Positions 16,446-25,261 of a DNA stretch of 64,000 nt are shown piece by piece (the stretch's first letter is position 1; the number at the start of each line of letters is the position of its first letter). The position numbers and the translations under genes are program-made. The notes beneath the pieces were generated by a model. It saw only the letters and a program-made list of their open reading frames with translations. It was not told the origin of the DNA and made no database searches. The DNA is taken from NCBI RefSeq assembly GCF_900021165.1, contig NZ_FCOQ01000034.1, positions 1-64,000 of the forward strand, read 5' to 3'. The stretch comes from Paenibacillus phocaeensis (GTDB taxonomy: Bacteria > Bacillota > Bacilli > Paenibacillales > Paenibacillaceae).

Positions 16446-16769
16446 TTAAGCTCCCGCCCCGTAAGAGCAGCAGTAGTCGGTGACGCTGCGTACCTCCAGC
16501 TTGAAGGAAGACTTGGCGGGAACGGTAAACGTTCCGCGCCCGCTGATTTCCCGCCACAGCGTTTCGCCCGGAAGCAGCACCTTCAGGTCTCCGGACAAAA
16601 TGTCCATCACTTCCAGCGAATCCGTGCCAAATTCATATTCCCCGGGGAGCATGATCCCCAGCGTCAGCTTGCTTCCATCCGGAAGCCAGACGGTCCGGCT
16701 CGTGACTTTGCCGTCGAAATAAATGTTGGCTTGCTTCTCTACGGTCACGTTTTGCAATTGCTGTGTCAC
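16446..16769 (-). CDS. ppnP: Pyrimidine/purine nucleoside phosphorylase PpnP
   Basis: A 107-residue single-domain cupin of the DUF1255/PpnP family, which phosphorolyses various nucleosides to base plus ribose 1-phosphate. Conserved stretches include [38 protein letters not shown] and [14 protein letters not shown]. Full length is as expected for the family. It follows tkt by 50 bases on the same strand. The pairing makes metabolic sense because ribose phosphate from nucleosides feeds the pentose phosphate pathway, but co-transcription is an inference. Confidence 0.9.
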   Translation of the reverse strand: MTQQLQNVTVEKQANIYFDGKVTSRTVWLPDGSKLTLGIMLPGEYEFGTDSLEVMDILSGDLKVLLPGETLWREISGRGTFTVPAKSSFKLEVRSVTDYCCSYGAGA

Positions 16770-16819
16770 GTTCCCCTCTCCCCGCTAAAGGTTGTTCAAA
16801 AAGTCGTCTTTTGAAAAAT

Positions 16820-18844
16820 TTACTTCAATTGGGCTTTCACGTGGCTAACCACGTTCTCAACTGTAAAGCCGTACTCTTCGATCACTTTGTCGCCAGGTGC
16901 GGATGCCCCGAATTTGTCGATGGCGATGATCGAACCTTTCTCGCCGACAAAACGCTCCCAGCCGAACGGATGCGCCATTTCTACGGCAACGCGGGCTTTG
17001 ACATCCGGCAGGATGACCGAATCCTTGTACGCCTGATCCTGCTTGTCGAACAGATCCCAACTTGGCAAGCTGATGACGCGAACCTGGATGCCTTCCTCAG
17101 CCAAAGCCGCTTGCGCTTTCACCGCGAGCTGCACTTCGGAGCCAGTGGCAATAATCTGCGCAACCGGTTTGCCGTCCTTCGCATCGGAGACGACGTAACC
17201 GCCGCGCTTCACGCCTTCGCGGGCCGCTTCCGCTGTTTTCTCCAGAATCGGCAGGTTTTGACGAGTCAGCACCAGCGCGACCGGGTTCGATTTATTTTCC
17301 ACCGCATATGCCCAGGCCGCCGACGTTTCGTTGCCGTCCGCCGGACGGATGACCGTCAAGCCCGGAATGATACGCAGGGAAGCCAGCTGTTCGATCGGCT
17401 CGTGAGTTGGGCCGTCTTCGCCGACCGCGATGCTGTCATGCGTCAATACGTAAGTCACCGGCAGCTTCATCAACGCAGACAAACGTACAGCCGGACGCAA
17501 GTAGTCGGTGAATACGAAGAACGTACCGCCGAATACTTTCAAACCGCCGTGCAGCATGATGCCGTTCATCGCTGCTGCCATGCCGAACTCGCGCACGCCG
17601 AAGTACAGGTTGCGGCCGTCGCGGGTTTCCGGCGTATACATCGCCAGGTCGTTCAAATGCGTCATCGTCGAGCTCTCCAGGTCGGCGGAGCCGCCCAGCA
17701 ACTGAGGTACGTTCGGTGCAAGACCGTTGAGCGCATTGCCGGAAGCTACGCGCGTAGATACCGCTTTGTCCGTTGCGCTGTATTTCGGCAGCTTCGCATC
17801 CCAATCGGAAGGCAAATCGCCGGCGATGGCCCGTTCGAATTGCGTAGCCAGCTCGGGATATTGCGCCTTATATTTATTGAACGTTTCTTGCCAAGCTTGA
17901 TAAGCGGCAATCCCGCGTTCTTTGACTTTGGCAAAATGCTCGCGCACTTCTTGCGGAACATAGAAATCCTCTTCATAAACCCATTTGTAGTTCTCTTTGG
18001 TCAGCTTCGCTTCCTCCGCACCCAGCGGGGAGCCGTGCGTACCGCCGTGGCCGCCTTTGCCTTGCTTGTTCGGGCTGCCGTAGCCGATAATCGTCTTCAC
18101 TTCGATCAGGGTCGGACGTTCGGTGTCGCGTTTCGCTTCTTCGAGCGCTGCTTCAATCGCCGCCAGATCGTTGCCGTCTTCCACGCGCAGCGTTTGCCAG
18201 CCGTAAGCTTCGAAGCGTTGACGCACGTTCTCCGAGAAGCTGAGGTTCAGTTTGCCGTCCAGCGAGATATCGTTGGAGTCATACAGGAAAATCAATTTGC
18301 CGAGCTTCAGGTGGCCGGCAAGCGAGGCCGCTTCACTGGCAACGCCCTCCATCAGGTCGCCGTCGCCGCAAATTCCGTACGTGTAGTGGTCGATCACTTT
18401 CAGATCGCCTTTATTATAAGTCGCTGCCAGTTGAGTTTCCGCAAGCGCCATGCCCACGGCCATCGCCAAACCTTGGCCAAGCGGACCCGTTGTGGCATCA
18501 ACGCCGGCAGTGTGGCCGAACTCCGGATGACCCGGGGTTTTGCTGCCCCATTGGCGGAATTGTTTAATTTCCTCCATCGGGAGATCATAACCGGACAGGT
18601 GCAGCAAGCTGTACAGCAGCATGGAGCCGTGGCCCGCGGACAAGACGAACCGGTCGCGGTTGATCCAGGTTGGTTCGTCCGGGTTATGGTTCATCGTTTT
18701 GGCGAACAATTGATAGCCCATCGGAGCCGAACCCATCGGCATGCCCGGATGGCCGGATTTCGCCTTCTCGATCGCATCGATCGCCAGCGTACGAATGGTG
18801 GTGATCGAGAGATTGTCGATCGTATTGTTGTCTGCAAGTGGCAT
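16820..18844 (-). CDS. tkt: Transketolase
   Basis: Thiamine-diphosphate enzyme of the non-oxidative pentose phosphate pathway, 674 residues, full length. The amino end carries [15 protein letters not shown] and [19 protein letters not shown]. The cofactor motif [13 protein letters not shown] is near 155, [14 protein letters not shown] follows, and the pyrimidine-domain segments [14 protein letters not shown] and [19 protein letters not shown] come later. The ATG follows TAAGGAGGAAACACG. A likely -10 box TACAAT lies at 18947-18952 on the minus strand with a poor -35. A long open frame on the opposite strand across this gene is a shadow. Confidence 0.96.
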   Translation of the reverse strand: MPLADNNTIDNLSITTIRTLAIDAIEKAKSGHPGMPMGSAPMGYQLFAKTMNHNPDEPTWINRDRFVLSAGHGSMLLYSLLHLSGYDLPMEEIKQFRQWGSKTPGHPEFGHTAGVDATTGPLGQGLAMAVGMALAETQLAATYNKGDLKVIDHYTYGICGDGDLMEGVASEAASLAGHLKLGKLIFLYDSNDISLDGKLNLSFSENVRQRFEAYGWQTLRVEDGNDLAAIEAALEEAKRDTERPTLIEVKTIIGYGSPNKQGKGGHGGTHGSPLGAEEAKLTKENYKWVYEEDFYVPQEVREHFAKVKERGIAAYQAWQETFNKYKAQYPELATQFERAIAGDLPSDWDAKLPKYSATDKAVSTRVASGNALNGLAPNVPQLLGGSADLESSTMTHLNDLAMYTPETRDGRNLYFGVREFGMAAAMNGIMLHGGLKVFGGTFFVFTDYLRPAVRLSALMKLPVTYVLTHDSIAVGEDGPTHEPIEQLASLRIIPGLTVIRPADGNETSAAWAYAVENKSNPVALVLTRQNLPILEKTAEAAREGVKRGGYVVSDAKDGKPVAQIIATGSEVQLAVKAQAALAEEGIQVRVISLPSWDLFDKQDQAYKDSVILPDVKARVAVEMAHPFGWERFVGEKGSIIAIDKFGASAPGDKVIEEYGFTVENVVSHVKAQLK

Positions 18845-18946
18845 TCGTGTTTCCTCCTTATTATGAAAAAATCATTGAAAACCATGAAACTTTTAACGTT
18901 CCGATTACAAAACAATCACTTTGAAAAAATCATTTTGACTTTATCT

Positions 18947-19003
18947 ATTGTAGCACTTCCTACTCCCCATTTCCATACCATTATTCCATTATTCCATTAT
19001 TCC
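18947..19003 (-). promoter_or_regulatory. tkt upstream region: -10 box and three 8-bp repeats
   Basis: TACAAT (minus strand, 18947-18952) is a good -10 box but no clear -35 lies 17 bases further up. Just beyond it ATTATTCC is repeated three times in tandem (18980-19003 on the plus strand). Confidence 0.45.
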
Positions 19004-19010
19004 CAACCGG

Positions 19011-19163
19011 AAGTATATTCAGGACTTGCCCGAGATGGAAAAGGTGTTTTTCGAATATTTTGAGCAAAACCATTTCCCCGCCCGCATGACCTCCACCACG
19101 GAGTTTATCGACGGCGACTGCCTGTTGATGATCGACGGAGTCGCTTACCGGGGAGCCGAATAA
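19011..19163 (+). pseudogene. 3' remnant of a RidA-like gene
   Basis: The frame ending at the TAA at 19161-19163 reads EMEKVFFEYFEQNHFPARMT and, further on, DCLLMIDGVAYRGAE. This resembles the carboxyl third of RidA/YjgF-family proteins (the F-PAR-T motif followed by an acidic L-hydrophobic end). No matching amino part or ribosome site exists upstream; the DNA there is the repeat and promoter of tkt. It is probably a leftover of a deleted gene. The match is from memory of the family pattern only. Confidence 0.42.
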
Positions 19164-19169
19164 AATCAA

Positions 19170-19210
19170 AAACCGGCATCACCCTGACGCGTCGTCCGGG
19201 ATGCCGGTTT
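19170..19210 (-). terminator. Terminator after purU
   Basis: AAACCGGCATC / GATGCCGGTTT, an 11-bp stem with a further pairing loop. On the minus strand it is followed by TTTTTGATTTTATT, so it ends purU; it may also act weakly the other way. Confidence 0.82.
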
Positions 19211-19239
19211 ATTCTTGGAGTGCAGTCGATTAAGGCCGG

Positions 19240-20139
19240 TTAGTTGAACACGACCGTCTTATTTTGATGCACCAAAATGCGGTCTTCGATATGCCATTTC
19301 ACAGCCCGGGCCAATACGACCCGCTCGATGGTCCGCCCGATTCGCTTCAGCTCGTTCACGTCATCGCGGTGGCTGACGCGCTGCACGTCCTGCTCGATGA
19401 TCGGCCCGCCATCCAACTCCTCGGTGACGTAATGCGCGGTGGCCCCAATGATCTTGACTCCGCGGTCATACGCTTGCGCATACGGCTTGCCCCCCACGAA
19501 CGCCGGCAAGAACGAGTGATGAATGTTGATCAAGCGGTTGCGGTACGGCTCGATCAGTGCCGGGGATACAATTTGCATGTATCTTGCCAGCACGATCAAA
19601 TCGACGTTGCCGCCGACGATCTCCAGCTGCTTTTGTTCGGCTTCGCGTTTCGTCTCCGGAGTAACTGGGATATGATAATACGGAATTCCAAACGATTCGA
19701 CGTATTCTTTCATATCCGGATGATTGCTCACGACCATGGAAATTTCGGCGTCCAGGTCCCCGGCTTGCCACTGCCACAACAGCTCGACCAGGCAATGGTC
19801 CTCCTTGGATACGAAGATCGCCAGCTTCTTCTTCCGGCTTAGCTGATAGAGATTCCACTGCATCTGGAACTGCGAGGCGATCGCTTCAAAGTCGCTTCTT
19901 AATCCCGCAATTCGCCCATCCAGTCCATCCAGATCGAATTCCACCCGCATAAAAAACATGCCGCCCTCCGGGTCCATCGTATACTGGTCCGATTGCACGA
20001 TATTCGCTCCATGCTCATGCAGGAAGCGGGATACCGCGGCGACGATCCCCGGCCCGTCCGGGCAGGAAATCAGCATGCGCGCGCGGTTGCTCTCATAAGG
20101 TTTGGCGGGTTGTCCCCCCGTTTTGATGTGCATATCCAT
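19240..20139 (-). CDS. purU: Formyltetrahydrofolate deformylase PurU
   Basis: Hydrolyses 10-formyltetrahydrofolate to formate and tetrahydrofolate, balancing one-carbon pools. The 299 residues comprise an amino ACT domain (from MLISCPDGPGIVAAVSRFL) and a carboxyl formyltransferase-fold catalytic domain. That domain has VLARYMQIVSPALIEPYRNR, the catalytic NIHHSFLPAF, GATAHYVTEELDGGPI and a final RTIERVVLARAVKWH. The ATG at 20139 has AAGAGAA close by; a second ATG two codons later is possible. It lies 38 bases after nfo on the same strand. Confidence 0.93.
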   Translation of the reverse strand: MDMHIKTGGQPAKPYESNRARMLISCPDGPGIVAAVSRFLHEHGANIVQSDQYTMDPEGGMFFMRVEFDLDGLDGRIAGLRSDFEAIASQFQMQWNLYQLSRKKKLAIFVSKEDHCLVELLWQWQAGDLDAEISMVVSNHPDMKEYVESFGIPYYHIPVTPETKREAEQKQLEIVGGNVDLIVLARYMQIVSPALIEPYRNRLINIHHSFLPAFVGGKPYAQAYDRGVKIIGATAHYVTEELDGGPIIEQDVQRVSHRDDVNELKRIGRTIERVVLARAVKWHIEDRILVHQNKTVVFN

Positions 20140-20177
20140 TTCTCTTCCATTCCCCTTGCCGAATGATGATGTCTTTG

Positions 20178-21293
20178 TTATTTCCCCGCGCCGGCGAACC
20201 AGGCTACCAGGCGTTGGTTCACCTGCTCTTCCGTCAACTCCGGGAACAGGCTGGCTTCCATCGCGAGGTCATACAGCCGTTCCATCGGCTCGCGCGGATC
20301 GGCCTTTTTGGCTTTGGCGTCATTCTTGAGCAGATTCCACGTATCCAGCACGAAGGAACGGGAGTCTATATCCTGTTTGGTGAAAAAATCACCCAATCGC
20401 TCCACATCGCTCAGGAATCCTTCACCGAACCGCTCGACAACATTCCCGCGCAGCAGCGCAATTTCCACTTCATACATCGGACGTTGGGTTTTCGCATCTT
20501 TCCCGACCCAAGGCGTCTCCAGAATGAACGGCCGGCCTTGCAGTGCCTCGTGATGCACAACGCGATGGATGGCATCGAACCCGATCCAGCCGGAGCCGAT
20601 CGGCGTATGGCGGTCTTTTGCCGCACCTGCCGGGTTCTTGCTGTCATTGATATGAACGACTTCAATTCGCTTCAATCCGATCGTATCGTCGAATTTCTTC
20701 AGGACGCCGTCCAGATCGTTCACGATATCATACCCGGCATCATGGATATGACAAGTATCGAGGCAGATGGTCAGGCGCTCGTTGTGCTGGACTTTATCGA
20801 TGATCTGAGCGATTTCTTCGAAGCTGCGCCCGATCTCCGTTCCTTTGCCGGCCATCGTTTCCAGCGCAATGCATACCTCGGTTTCGCTCGTTCCGTTCAG
20901 CACTTCGTTCAGGCCCTCCGCAATGCGGTTTACCCCGTACTCGGCATCCTTATCCGTAAAAGCGCCGGGATGCAGCACGATATTGCGCACGCCTAGCGCG
21001 TGGGTCCGGCGGATTTCCTCCTGCAGGAAGTCGACGGCCAACTGGTACGTGTTGGATTTGTATGAACCCAGGTTAATAATGTAAGGCGCGTGGACGACGA
21101 TTTCGCCGATCCCGGCTTGCGCCATCGCCGCTTTGCCTTCTTCAATATTCATCGATTCGATCGGTTTACGCCGCGTATTTTGCGGTGCCCCGGTGTATAT
21201 CATGAAGGAGCTGGAGCCGTAGGTTACCGCCTCGGCCGTAGCGCTGGGCAGACCCTTGTCCGAGAACGAAACATGGGAACCAATTTTCAGCAA
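20178..21293 (-). CDS. nfo: Endonuclease IV (AP endonuclease) with C-terminal extension
   Basis: TIM-barrel AP endonuclease that nicks DNA at abasic sites. Segments for the three-zinc site include [63 protein letters not shown] and FILETPW. The usual enzyme has about 280-300 residues; here 371, with roughly 80 extra after the barrel ([19 protein letters not shown] to the end). The extra part has no motif I know. The start is TTG at 21293: GGGGGAAAACATC precedes it and no ATG is available. Confidence 0.9.
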   Translation of the reverse strand: MLKIGSHVSFSDKGLPSATAEAVTYGSSSFMIYTGAPQNTRRKPIESMNIEEGKAAMAQAGIGEIVVHAPYIINLGSYKSNTYQLAVDFLQEEIRRTHALGVRNIVLHPGAFTDKDAEYGVNRIAEGLNEVLNGTSETEVCIALETMAGKGTEIGRSFEEIAQIIDKVQHNERLTICLDTCHIHDAGYDIVNDLDGVLKKFDDTIGLKRIEVVHINDSKNPAGAAKDRHTPIGSGWIGFDAIHRVVHHEALQGRPFILETPWVGKDAKTQRPMYEVEIALLRGNVVERFGEGFLSDVERLGDFFTKQDIDSRSFVLDTWNLLKNDAKAKKADPREPMERLYDLAMEASLFPELTEEQVNQRLVAWFAGAGK

Positions 21294-21475
21294 GATGTTT
21301 TCCCCCTTTTAGACATTAAATCGCTAAACAAACCTATTTTAGCTTGAATGCTGAAATAAATAAAGAAATAAGGTATAATTTTAGCTGATTCTCTTGAATT
21401 TGAAAGATTCAATTTCTTCTATCATAATATCTGAATTTTTAACGAAAAGCGAAATCTGTTCCGAGGTGATGAATT

Positions 21476-21943
21476 GTGCTGCAAACTACCGTTTACATAC
21501 TGACCGCTCAAGGGCCAAATCGCTGGTTTATGAACAGCATTGCCTTCTGGGGCTTCGTGCTGCTTGGCATGATGGCGATCGGCGGCTTCTTTATGTTCCG
21601 CAAATTTTTGAAAGTGCTCCCGAAGGCGGACGGCATGTCGAAGCTGGACTGGCAGAACCATTGGGTCGAGCAAAGCCGCCATCTCTGGACGGACGAAGCC
21701 AAAGCGTTCCTCGACCGGCTGGTTGAGCCTGTGCCCGGCCCGTTCCGGGATATCGCCAAGCATTCGATCGCCGCGGAGATCGGCAAAATCGCGCTGCAGG
21801 AGAAAGCTTCCGAAGTCACGCAGGAACACTGCATCCGAGGTTATATCGTTGCCACGCCGAAACGCGACAACAAGTTCCTCGTCAAGTTTCTGGAGAAGAA
21901 CCAGATCGATTACCGTCCTTATCAGCATTTGATGAATAAGTAA
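21476..21943 (+). CDS. DUF2621 family membrane protein
   Basis: A 155-residue protein of unknown function with one amino-terminal membrane segment (FMNSIAFWGFVLLGMMAIGGFF) and a soluble cytoplasmic tail rich in charged residues. The tail contains LWTDEAKAFLDRLVEPVPGPFRDIAKHSIA and ends in a putative C-terminal helix. It matches the Bacillales DUF2621 family (YneK in Bacillus, to my recollection). The start is GTG at 21476, with GAGGTGAT five bases upstream. A TATAAT lies at 21374-21379 but its -35 is poor. A terminator follows. Confidence 0.78.
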   Translation: MLQTTVYILTAQGPNRWFMNSIAFWGFVLLGMMAIGGFFMFRKFLKVLPKADGMSKLDWQNHWVEQSRHLWTDEAKAFLDRLVEPVPGPFRDIAKHSIAAEIGKIALQEKASEVTQEHCIRGYIVATPKRDNKFLVKFLEKNQIDYRPYQHLMNK

Positions 21944-21962
21944 GTTCTTTCGCGCATGGATG

Positions 21963-22004
21963 ACATCCAGCTCCCTTGTCCTACACTAGGTAGCTGGATG
22001 TTTT
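21963..22004 (+). terminator. Terminator after the DUF2621 gene
   Basis: ACATCCAGCT pairs with AGCTGGATGT around a 19-base loop, followed by TTT. Confidence 0.85.
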
Positions 22005-22026
22005 ACGTAAAGGAGATTGCGGTGAC

Positions 22027-22950
22027 ATGAAGACGGCTATCTTCGGGGGATCGGGATTTATCGGCCGGGCGTTGGCCCGGTTTTGGCTGGACCAAGGGTA
22101 TGAAGTGATGATTGTCACGCGAGGGGATGCCGGGAGACATCGTTGGCTGCGAGACGCGGCGGCTTCCGAGGTTCGGCTTACGTCCGTAACGTGGACGGAG
22201 TTGGAGAGGAATCCCTCGCGGCTGGAAGGGATTTCGACGATCGTAAACCTGGCCGGAACGACGTTGAATCAGCGGTGGTCGAAGCAGGCCAAACGACGGA
22301 TCCTGGAGTCCCGGCTGGAATCAACCCGTGCGGTTGCCCGCGCCGTTGAGCGGATGAGTCAGAAGCCGGAGGTCGTCTTGCAGGGCTCTGCAGTTGGAAT
22401 CTATGGGACCTCGTTCACGAACACGTTTGACGAGAACTCGGCCGTTCTCTCCCCTCCCTCCGACTTTCTCGCCGAAGTGACGGCAGCCTGGGAGCAAGCG
22501 GCGGACCGGGAGTTCCGCGGCGTTCGGCTGGTTAAGCTTCGCACCGGGGTCGTGCTGGGGCAACGCGGAGGCGCTTATCCGTTGATGCGCCTCCCCTATC
22601 GGCTTGGCATCGGCGGCAGCCTCGGCAGCGGCAAGCAATGGGTCCCTTGGATTCATCTCCGGGATATGGTGAGGCTGATCGATTACTGCGCAACGCATCC
22701 AGAGGTCCACGGCCCGGTGAACGCGGTGAGTCCGCAGCCGGTGACGAACGAAGCGTTTGGCCGTACGGTATGCCGTATCCATCACCGCCCCTTCTGGCTG
22801 CCTTTGCCCGCTCCCGTACTCCGAACCGCGTTAGGCAAGATGTCGCTGTTGCTCCTCGAAGGTCAGAAGGTCGTTCCTCGAGTTATGCTTGACGCCGGAT
22901 TCACTTTCACTTTCCCCGATTTGAATTCGGCCGTCGCCGATTTGAAATAA
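22027..22950 (+). CDS. TIGR01777 family NAD-dependent epimerase/dehydratase-like protein
   Basis: A 307-residue short-chain dehydrogenase-like protein of the TIGR01777/YfcH (cell-division inhibitor SulA-like in some old annotations) family. The nucleotide motif GGSGFIGRALARFW is at 8-21. Further conserved stretches are STIVNLAGTTLNQRWSKQ, LQGSAVGIYG, VRLVKLRTGVVLGQRGGA and WVPWIHLRDMVRLI. A carboxyl DUF1731-like end has LLLEGQKVVPRVMLDAGF. AAAGGAG precedes the ATG by 9 bases. The physiological substrate is unknown for the family. It ends in a terminator shared with the convergent permease genes. Confidence 0.9.
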   Translation: MKTAIFGGSGFIGRALARFWLDQGYEVMIVTRGDAGRHRWLRDAAASEVRLTSVTWTELERNPSRLEGISTIVNLAGTTLNQRWSKQAKRRILESRLESTRAVARAVERMSQKPEVVLQGSAVGIYGTSFTNTFDENSAVLSPPSDFLAEVTAAWEQAADREFRGVRLVKLRTGVVLGQRGGAYPLMRLPYRLGIGGSLGSGKQWVPWIHLRDMVRLIDYCATHPEVHGPVNAVSPQPVTNEAFGRTVCRIHHRPFWLPLPAPVLRTALGKMSLLLLEGQKVVPRVMLDAGFTFTFPDLNSAVADLK

Positions 22951-22999
22951 AAAAGCTCGGAGACTGGAATTCCATGGAAATCCAACTCTCCGGGCTTTT
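22950..22999. terminator. Bidirectional terminator between convergent genes
   Basis: AAAAGCTCGGAGA pairs with TCTCCGGGCTTTT (one mismatch), A/T runs on both sides; it serves the epimerase gene from the left and the permease gene from the right. Confidence 0.8.
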
Positions 23000-23021
23000 G
23001 TCTTTATTGTCATTTGCGCAT

Positions 23022-24056
23022 TCAGATCCGCGATTTCGTCAATAGATACAAGAAATAAGGCGCCCCGATGATGGCCACAACGATCCCCGTCGGGATCTCG
23101 GCCGGCTGCAAGATCCAGCGGCCCAGCGTATCCCCCAGGATAACGAGCAGCCCCCCCGCCAGCGCGGAGGCTGGAAGCAAGTACTCGTGCTTGGGTCCGA
23201 CCAAACGGCGGGCCAAATGCGGTGCGATCAGTCCGACGAAGGAGATGCCGCCGCCTACGGCGACGCAGGAGCCGGTTAATCCAACCGCCGCCGCCAGAAG
23301 GCCAAGACGCGAACGTTCCAGCGGGGTGCCAAGGCCCGTTGCGGTCTGATCGCCCAGGTTCAGCACATTCAAAGCGCGAGCCTTCAGGAACACATAAGGC
23401 AGCAACACGATCAGCCAAGGCAGCAGAGCCAGGACATATTTCCACGACGTTCCCCAGATATTCCCGACCAGCCAGATTTGCAGCATCTGGAAGTTCTCCG
23501 GACGCAGCCGAAGCTGCAGCACAATCATGGCGGCATTGATGCCGGCGGCCACCGCAATCCCGACCAGCACCATTCGGATCGGGAGCAAGCCGTAATTTCT
23601 CTTATAAGAGAGCACATAAATCAAGGTCGCCGCTCCAGCCGCACCAAGCAACGCCAGTACGGGCATCAGATACACGGGCGCACTGGCCGTTGTCGGATAA
23701 AACGAAATAAACAACGTTACCGCCAGGCCTGCTCCGGCATTGATGCCAAGCACCCCGGGATCGGCCAATGGGTTGCGGGAGATCCCCTGGAAGATGGCGC
23801 CCGCGACCGCCATCCCCATCCCGATCAGCACGGAGATCACGATCCGCGGCAACCGAAAATCGTATAGAATCAACTCTTGCTTATCCGTCCCGAAACCGAT
23901 CAGCGTCTTGAAGACATCCAGCGGTGAGAGTCGGATAAATCCGGTATTCATGCTAAAGATAAATACCGCGAGAATGAGCAGCGCAAACACGGTCATGACG
24001 AGATAAGCCCTACGGGCTCTTTGCCGCAAATGCAACGGGGCTTCGATGCGGTTCAT
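23022..24056 (-). CDS. FecCD-family iron-siderophore permease
   Basis: Integral membrane subunit of an iron-siderophore importer, 344 residues with about nine or ten membrane segments. Family markers include YDFRLPRIVISVLIGMGMAV, GAIFQGISRNPLADPGVLG, GGGISFVGLIAPHLARRLVG and the late GDTLGRWILQPAEIPTGIV. The ATG overlaps the preceding permease's stop by 4 bases (ATGA). The two permeases probably form a heterodimer like FeuB-FeuC. No binding protein or ATPase gene follows, so these must come from elsewhere, as with FhuC-type shared ATPases. Confidence 0.92.
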   Translation of the reverse strand: MNRIEAPLHLRQRARRAYLVMTVFALLILAVFIFSMNTGFIRLSPLDVFKTLIGFGTDKQELILYDFRLPRIVISVLIGMGMAVAGAIFQGISRNPLADPGVLGINAGAGLAVTLFISFYPTTASAPVYLMPVLALLGAAGAATLIYVLSYKRNYGLLPIRMVLVGIAVAAGINAAMIVLQLRLRPENFQMLQIWLVGNIWGTSWKYVLALLPWLIVLLPYVFLKARALNVLNLGDQTATGLGTPLERSRLGLLAAAVGLTGSCVAVGGGISFVGLIAPHLARRLVGPKHEYLLPASALAGGLLVILGDTLGRWILQPAEIPTGIVVAIIGAPYFLYLLTKSRI

Positions 24057-25090
24057 TCCAATCCCCCCTTCTGCTTCATGGCGAGGTAGAGGAAGAACGG
24101 CACCCCGATGACAGCGATTAATGCACCGATCGGTGTTTCATGCGGCGGATGGACCATCCGTGCGAGAATATCCGCGAACACCATCAGCAAACTGCCGAGG
24201 ATGGCCGAAGAAGGAATCACCCAACGGTAATCGACCCCGACGAGGAAACGAGCGACGTGCGGGACCATTAAGCCGACGAACCCGATCGCACCAACGATCG
24301 AAACGGCGCTGCCGGCTAAGACCAGCACAATGATCATGCCCAGCGTCTTGATTAATCCTGTTCTCTGGCCTAGACCGGTGGCCACTTCTTCCCCAAGGCT
24401 CAGCAGGGTAATGGACTTCGACAGCAGTAAGGCGCAAAGCAGCCCCGCGAACACCCAGGGGGAGACCAGCTTGATCTGCAGCCAGTTGGCGCCGGCGATC
24501 GCACCGGCATACCAGAAGGCAAGATCCTGTCCGATCTTGAAATAGATCGCGATCCCTTCGCTGATCGCCGTCAACAGCATGCTGACGGCCGCACCCGCCA
24601 AGGTGAGCCTAACCGGAGACATGCCTCCCTTGGTCAGGGAGCCAATGCCGAATACAAGCCCGGCTCCCAGTCCGGCGCCAATAAACGAATAAAACATCGT
24701 AAGCAGGAATGAAGTCCCCGGCATCAGCGCAAAACAGAGGGCCAAGGCCAGGCCAGCGCCGGCGTTCAGTCCGAGCAAGCCGGAATCGGCCATCGGGTTG
24801 CGGGTCATCCCCTGCATGATCGCTCCGGCCACCGCCAGCGCTGCGCCGATCAAAGCAGCCGCCAGAGCGCGCGGGAGCCGCAGCTCCAGAATGATTTGAT
24901 GCTGGGTTAGCTCCGGCTGAAAATGGAACAATGCATCCCAGACCGTTGCAAGTTTAATATCCGCCGCCCCTACGGAAATCGATAGACAGACGGCAAACAG
25001 CAGCAGCGCCGCGCCGCCGAACAGGATCAAGGTTGCCGCAATCGGACGGGAGCGGAAGCGGGGTTTGGTAGATTGGGTTAATGCAGACAT
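24053..25090 (-). CDS. FecCD-family iron-siderophore permease (first gene of the pair)
   Basis: Second permease type, 345 residues. Markers include LELRLPRALAAALIGAALAV, GAIMQGMTRNPMADSGLLGL, GAIGFVGLMVPHVARFLVG and ADILARMVHPPHETPIGALI. The ATG at 25090 is preferred, with AAAGGA about 10 bases upstream; an ATG four codons earlier overlaps that ribosome site. A Fur box and promoter lie upstream at 25147-25193, so the pair should be induced by iron starvation. Confidence 0.92.
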   Translation of the reverse strand: MSALTQSTKPRFRSRPIAATLILFGGAALLLFAVCLSISVGAADIKLATVWDALFHFQPELTQHQIILELRLPRALAAALIGAALAVAGAIMQGMTRNPMADSGLLGLNAGAGLALALCFALMPGTSFLLTMFYSFIGAGLGAGLVFGIGSLTKGGMSPVRLTLAGAAVSMLLTAISEGIAIYFKIGQDLAFWYAGAIAGANWLQIKLVSPWVFAGLLCALLLSKSITLLSLGEEVATGLGQRTGLIKTLGMIIVLVLAGSAVSIVGAIGFVGLMVPHVARFLVGVDYRWVIPSSAILGSLLMVFADILARMVHPPHETPIGALIAVIGVPFFLYLAMKQKGGLE

Positions 25091-25146
25091 GTCGAGAACC
25101 ATCCTTTAATCATTTTTGCAGTTGATCAGTGCCTGTGAGATGTAAT

Positions 25147-25193
25147 TGAGAATCATTCTCGTTTATTATACCTGCTTTTCCCGTGAGAATCTA
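25147..25193 (-). promoter_or_regulatory. Promoter with Fur box for the siderophore permeases
   Basis: On the minus strand TAGATT (25188-25193), a 17-base spacer and TATAAT (25165-25170) form a promoter. Directly downstream of the -10, TGAGAATCATTCTCG (25147-25161) is a near-perfect 7-1-7 Bacillus-type Fur site covering the start of transcription. Another TGAGAAT half-site lies at 25184-25190. Confidence 0.8.
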
Positions 25194-25261
25194 CGCCTAG
25201 TTCAAATTTGATTGATAATGGCCATCCAACCTCATCGTCGAACTCCCGACAACCTCCGAAG

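Noticed and set aside
16763-19063. 766-codon open frame on the plus strand
   Set aside because: It is antisense to tkt, a complete and unmistakable transketolase. The long frame follows from the GC-rich codon pattern.
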